Shown here: positions 61,000-64,000 of the stretch, one piece after another
Layout: each line of letters begins with the position of its first letter
How positions within the stretch are numbered: the stretch's first letter is position 1
DNA from: Hyunsoonleella ulvae
GTDB taxonomy: Bacteria > Bacteroidota > Bacteroidia > Flavobacteriales > Flavobacteriaceae
Assembly (NCBI RefSeq): GCF_016827605.1
Contig: NZ_JAEPJQ010000002.1
Span: 62,001-126,000 of the forward strand
Length of the DNA: 64,000 nt
Direction: 5' to 3'
Notes under the pieces: generated by a model
Told to the model about the DNA's origin: nothing
What the model saw: only the letters and a program-made list of their open reading frames with translations
Database searches by the model: none
Position numbers and translations under genes: made by a program

Positions 61000-62047
61000 G
61001 AAAAAGAAAGAACTTCAAGAATTTATTAAGAAGCATAAACCATACACAGGAATGCTTTATGAATTGCTAAAATCTCTTCTAGAATCAAATTCAGTTAAAT
61101 ACCATATTGTAGAAAAAAGAACTAAGACATTAGAAAGTCTTGAAGAAAAAATTGAAAGGAAAAACATTAATGATGTTTCATCCGATATATTAGATATTTC
61201 GGGAATAAGAATTATAATTTATTATGACGATGATTTAGATATTGTTGAGAAAATTATAAATAAAAATTTTAAGGTCGACAAAAATAATTCAATTAATAAG
61301 CAAAAGATTTACGATAGTAATGAATTTGGGTATTTATCTAGACATTATATCGTTAAAGTAAACAATAAAAGGGCGGAATTAGAAGAATGGCAACGGTTTA
61401 ATTCTCTAAATGCTGAAATACAAGTACGTACTGTATTACAACATTCTTGGGCATCAATATCCCATGAACTTTATTATAAAAAAAACTATGATATTCCAAA
61501 AGAATTAAATCGTAAACTTTTTCGATTAGCTGGATTATTTGAATTAGCAGATGAACAATTCTTAGAAATTCGTAATAAACATGAGAATCTAGAAAATCAA
61601 ATTAATTCTCTAAACAGTATAGAACTTGGAAAAGAAAAAATAAATCTTTTAACCTTAAATAATCGTATATCACAGCAAGAAGGAATATTTAATGAAATTA
61701 AAAATATAGGAATCGAAAGTGGGTTTAATTATAACAGTATTATTGATGATACATATGTTTCTAATATTATTTTAATAAGTAAGTACCTTCAAATAAACAA
61801 TATTAGTGAATTAGAACAATTACTGGAAAACAATAAAGCGGACATCAAGATGTTTTTTGATGAAGTAATATCTGTAGACGGAAAGGACAAATATTGGGGA
61901 GCAGATATTCCTTTTCTTGTGATGATGTCTCTACTTTTAAATCTGAATGAGGAACAATTGGAGCAATTCAGTACTAAAGTAAATTGGAATAATAGTATCT
62001 GGGATAAAACAAAAAAGTCTATCCTGAAAATCAAAAACTACAGCTAA
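60998..62047 (+). CDS. Stand-alone RelA/SpoT-domain nucleotide pyrophosphokinase-like protein
   Basis: A 349-residue protein with an N-terminal (p)ppGpp-synthetase-type domain (about 1-175): VEKRTKTLESLEEKI with basic R41/K43, DISGIR at residues 66-71, GYLSRHYIV near 110 and EIQVRTVLQHSWASISHEL near 138, which holds the catalytic Glu. All synthetase motifs look intact. There is no hydrolase HD domain, TGS or ACT domain. The C-terminal ~170 residues are helical and unrecognised. It could be a small alarmone synthetase, a toxSAS-type toxin or a defence effector; no antitoxin gene is adjacent. Flanking DNA and its very AT-rich, Asn/Lys/Ile-heavy coding suggest recent acquisition. Confidence 0.85.
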   Translation: MKKKELQEFIKKHKPYTGMLYELLKSLLESNSVKYHIVEKRTKTLESLEEKIERKNINDVSSDILDISGIRIIIYYDDDLDIVEKIINKNFKVDKNNSINKQKIYDSNEFGYLSRHYIVKVNNKRAELEEWQRFNSLNAEIQVRTVLQHSWASISHELYYKKNYDIPKELNRKLFRLAGLFELADEQFLEIRNKHENLENQINSLNSIELGKEKINLLTLNNRISQQEGIFNEIKNIGIESGFNYNSIIDDTYVSNIILISKYLQINNISELEQLLENNKADIKMFFDEVISVDGKDKYWGADIPFLVMMSLLLNLNEEQLEQFSTKVNWNNSIWDKTKKSILKIKNYS

Positions 62048-62074
62048 CAATGGCTTCTATGAAAAGCCATTGTT
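62046..62074 (+). terminator. Hairpin at the 3' end of the RelA/SpoT gene
   Basis: AACAATGGCTT (62046-62056, including the last bases of the stop codon) pairs perfectly over 11 bp with AAGCCATTGTT (62064-62074). The following TTAAGC is not a strong T-tract, so termination efficiency is uncertain. Confidence 0.6.
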
Positions 62075-62127
62075 TAAGCAAGTACCTTAGATGAATTTAA
62101 ATTTACTATTTTATTTTTAATTATATC

Positions 62128-62180
62128 ATAATGCTAATGTGGTGGTGGAATGTTGGCTAACGCGCAGCATTATCAACATT
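62128..62180. repeat. Interlocking inverted repeats downstream of the RelA/SpoT gene
   Basis: ATAATGCT (62128-62135) matches AGCATTAT (62166-62173), and AATGTTG (62149-62155) matches CAACATT (62174-62180). The order of arms is crossed, so both pairs could coexist only as a pseudoknot. The centre (GTTGGCTAACGCGCAGC) is GC-richer than the flanks. The remainder of the gap to the ankyrin gene shows nothing notable. Confidence 0.4.
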
Positions 62181-62308
62181 TCAATGCCTTTTTATATAAC
62201 TCACTCAGCAACCTATATGTTTTCAGCTTAGTGTCTACTTGCAAAGTTAAGTATTAGACCACGCAACGAAATCATACACTAGACAGTTAAACAAAACTCT
62301 CAAAAAAA

Positions 62309-62779
62309 TCAATTCAACAATCCAATAACTTCCCGAAACTTCTTTTCTTCAGCATAATCCAATGCAATTTTACCTTCATTATCTTGTATGGTGACATCGG
62401 CATGATGTTGTAATAACAAGGTTACCATTTTAGTTTGTCCATACATGCTGGCAAAAATCAAAGGGGTATACCCCAAGTTATTTTGTGCATTAATATTCGC
62501 GCCTTTATTAAGTAATTGCTTTGCTATATCTGTATTCCCTTTAAAAGCAACACCAATAAGTGCTGTGTTTCCAGAACCATCCGCAGCATCTACCGTAGCA
62601 TTATAGTTTAAAAGTGTTTCAACTATGTCCTTTTTATCAAAATAGGCTGCAAAAATTAGTGGTGTGAATCCTCTAGTGTCTTTCGCATTAACCAAGTCAG
62701 GATTAGATTTTAAAAGTGTTGCTATTTGGTTGACGTCTCCCGTTTGTATCGCTCCAAAAAAAGCTGCGGTATCATTCAT
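62309..62779 (-). CDS. Ankyrin-repeat protein next to katG
   Basis: A 156-residue soluble protein made of about four ankyrin repeats: DTRGFTPLIFAAYFDKKDIVETLLNYNATVD, GSGNTALIGVAFKGNTDIAKQLLNKGANIN, NLGYTPLIFASMYGQTKMVTLLLQHHADV and a final partial repeat. No signal peptide is visible. It lies 81 bases downstream of katG on the same strand. In Pseudomonas aeruginosa the ankyrin protein AnkB is needed for full KatB catalase activity (established), so a catalase-assisting role is a reasonable inference. Confidence 0.88.
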   Translation of the reverse strand: MNDTAAFFGAIQTGDVNQIATLLKSNPDLVNAKDTRGFTPLIFAAYFDKKDIVETLLNYNATVDAADGSGNTALIGVAFKGNTDIAKQLLNKGANINAQNNLGYTPLIFASMYGQTKMVTLLLQHHADVTIQDNEGKIALDYAEEKKFREVIGLLN

Positions 62780-62860
62780 AATATTTTAAACTTAAAATAA
62801 AATTGGGACAAGCATAATGCTATGTTTGTCCCAATTTCTATCTACTAACCAATTCTACTA

Positions 62861-64000
62861 TTATAGATCAAACCTATCAGCATCCATTACTTTGGCCCAG
62901 GCAGCAACAAAATCATTTACAAATTGCGCTTCTCCATCATTGGCTCCGTATACTTCTGCAATGGCTCTCAATTCTGTATTGGATCCAAAAATTAAATCAG
63001 CTCGTGTTCCAGTAAACTTCAAAATACCTGTTCTTCTATCCTTGCCTTCAAAAACACGATCGTTAGATGACGTCGCACTCCATGTATACGCAAAATCTAA
63101 AAGATTTGTAAAGAAATCGTTGGTTAAATGACCTATGTTATCTGTGAATACACCATGTTTAGAACCATCGTAGTTTGCTCCCATAACACGTAAACCTCCT
63201 ACTAAAGCTGTCATTTCTGGAATAGATAAATTCATTAAATTGGCTCTATCTACCAATAAATCCTCAGCAGCTACATTTAAACTATCTTTAATGTAGTTTC
63301 TAAAACCATCTGCTAAAGGTTCTAAATAGCTAAAAGACTCTACATCTGTTTGTTCTTGAGATGCATCGCCTCTACCCTGAGAGAATGGCACTTGTACATT
63401 ATGACCCGCATTTCTTGCGGCTTCCTCAACTCCTGCATTTCCCGCTAAGACAATTAAATCAGCCATAGAAACATCGCCACTAAAATCGTTTTGTATGCCT
63501 TCTAAAACTTTTAATACGCTTCGTAATTCTTTTGGATTGTTTACTTCCCAACTGCGCTGAGGTTCCAAACGAATACGTGCGCCATTAGCACCACCTCGCT
63601 TATCAGAATCCCTGTAAGTAGATGCTGAAGCCCATGCAGTTGTAACCATTTGAGAAATAGTTAAACCAGAAGCTAGAACCATTTTCTTTAGTTTTACTAT
63701 GTCTGCATCACTAAGCGTATAACTTACTTTTGGGATTGGGTCTTGCCAAATTAACTCCTCTTGCGGCACTTCAGGCCCCAAGTAACGGTCTATAGGTCCC
63801 ATATCACGGTGCGTTAATTTGTACCAAGCTCTTGCAAAAGCATCTTCAAAAGCTGCATGATCTTTGTGGAAACGTTTTGAGATCTCCAAGTATTTTGGAT
63901 CTGTTTTTAATGCCATATCAGCTGTAGACATCATTAATGCCTGTGTACCACTACCACCAGCAGCTGGTGCTTTTTTGGCATCTGGATTTTTAGGCGTCCA
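62861..64000 (-). CDS. katG: Catalase-peroxidase KatG (C-terminal part, cut by window edge)
   Basis: The last 379 codons of katG; the reading frame is open to the window edge, so the N-terminal catalytic half lies outside. Recognisable C-terminal-half blocks include [50 protein letters not shown] and [26 protein letters not shown], ending [16 protein letters not shown]. KatG decomposes hydrogen peroxide by catalase and peroxidase activity with heme in the N-terminal domain; the C-terminal copy lacks heme but supports the fold. The ankyrin gene follows on the same strand, probably co-transcribed. Confidence 0.96.
   Translation of the reverse strand, partial: WTPKNPDAKKAPAAGGSGTQALMMSTADMALKTDPKYLEISKRFHKDHAAFEDAFARAWYKLTHRDMGPIDRYLGPEVPQEELIWQDPIPKVSYTLSDADIVKLKKMVLASGLTISQMVTTAWASASTYRDSDKRGGANGARIRLEPQRSWEVNNPKELRSVLKVLEGIQNDFSGDVSMADLIVLAGNAGVEEAARNAGHNVQVPFSQGRGDASQEQTDVESFSYLEPLADGFRNYIKDSLNVAAEDLLVDRANLMNLSIPEMTALVGGLRVMGANYDGSKHGVFTDNIGHLTNDFFTNLLDFAYTWSATSSNDRVFEGKDRRTGILKFTGTRADLIFGSNTELRAIAEVYGANDGEAQFVNDFVAAWAKVMDADRFDL

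Noticed and set aside
60834-62308. A complete toxin-antitoxin pair around the RelA/SpoT gene
   Set aside because: No second open frame of suitable size on the same strand is adjacent on either side; only structured non-coding DNA is present.
1-64000. CRISPR arrays, tRNA or rRNA genes, insertion sequences
   Set aside because: No regularly spaced identical repeats, cloverleaf-like sequences, rRNA-conserved blocks or transposase genes were seen on either strand. A tRNA could still escape reading by eye.

Overview
The window is a dense, AT-rich chromosomal segment of a Flavobacteriaceae bacterium (phylum Bacteroidota), probably marine. The evidence is: promoters of the TAnnTTTG (-7) type with little visible Shine-Dalgarno; several surface proteins ending in a type IX secretion (T9SS) type A sorting domain; a bacillithiol gene (bshA); a fused alpha/beta branched-chain 2-oxoacid dehydrogenase E1; a single-chain iron-sulfur serine dehydratase; and a Na+-coupled sugar symporter close to vSGLT. 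I see no rRNA, tRNA, CRISPR array, insertion sequence or prophage. The right edge cuts katG; the left edge lies just upstream of uvrA.

Layout. 0.1-9.7 kb (+): uvrA, a LOG-family protein, a degenerate M1-peptidase/outer-membrane barrel protein, the fused dehydrogenase E1 and a small helical protein. 9.7-13.8 kb (-): a GH3/serine-hydrolase fusion followed by bshA. 14-19.9 kb: a galactose module, with the Na+/sugar symporter (-) divergent from regulator-galM-galK-galT (+), closed by a strong terminator. 20-24.3 kb (+): two tandem secreted paralogues, a beta-helix lipoprotein, and a small membrane protein with an ABC ATPase. 24.3-30.4 kb (-): a tight run of ABC ATPase, ABC-2 permease, MscS channel, DUF6268-like barrel, a sigma-54-type response regulator without a DNA-binding domain, and PPK2. 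30.9-32.6 kb (-): grpE-dnaJ. 32.7-37.3 kb: YceI lipoprotein, SnoaL-like protein, small secreted proteins, an NPD-type flavoprotein and an rRNA methyltransferase. 37.5-39.7 kb (-): two T9SS substrates. 40-41.9 kb (-): dnaK.

After an unusual repeat-bearing gap come sdaA and the DUF1800-DUF1501-T9SS trio, then panB, an RluA-type pseudouridine synthase and an aldehyde dehydrogenase (42-51 kb, +). On the minus strand follow a three-gene sensor unit with a split histidine kinase, then Lrp-CPBP facing a methionine-gamma-lyase-like gene, a YdjM-like membrane protein and a surface protein (51-57.5 kb). The right end holds an NhaC antiporter, a 2-Cys peroxiredoxin, thioredoxin-DUF6952, a RelA/SpoT-domain gene that looks like accessory cargo, and katG with its ankyrin partner.

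Functional links: galactose uptake and Leloir catabolism form one regulated unit; peroxiredoxin, thioredoxin, katG/ankyrin and bacillithiol synthesis give redox defence; grpE-dnaJ and dnaK are separate chaperone operons. The most interesting signals are regulatory: a repeated TATGCATGCATA palindrome sitting on two divergent promoters, -24/-12-like motifs upstream of both chaperone operons together with an HTH-less sigma-54 activator, and structured DNA flanking the RelA/SpoT gene. Function calls rest on motif recognition by eye; no database search was run.
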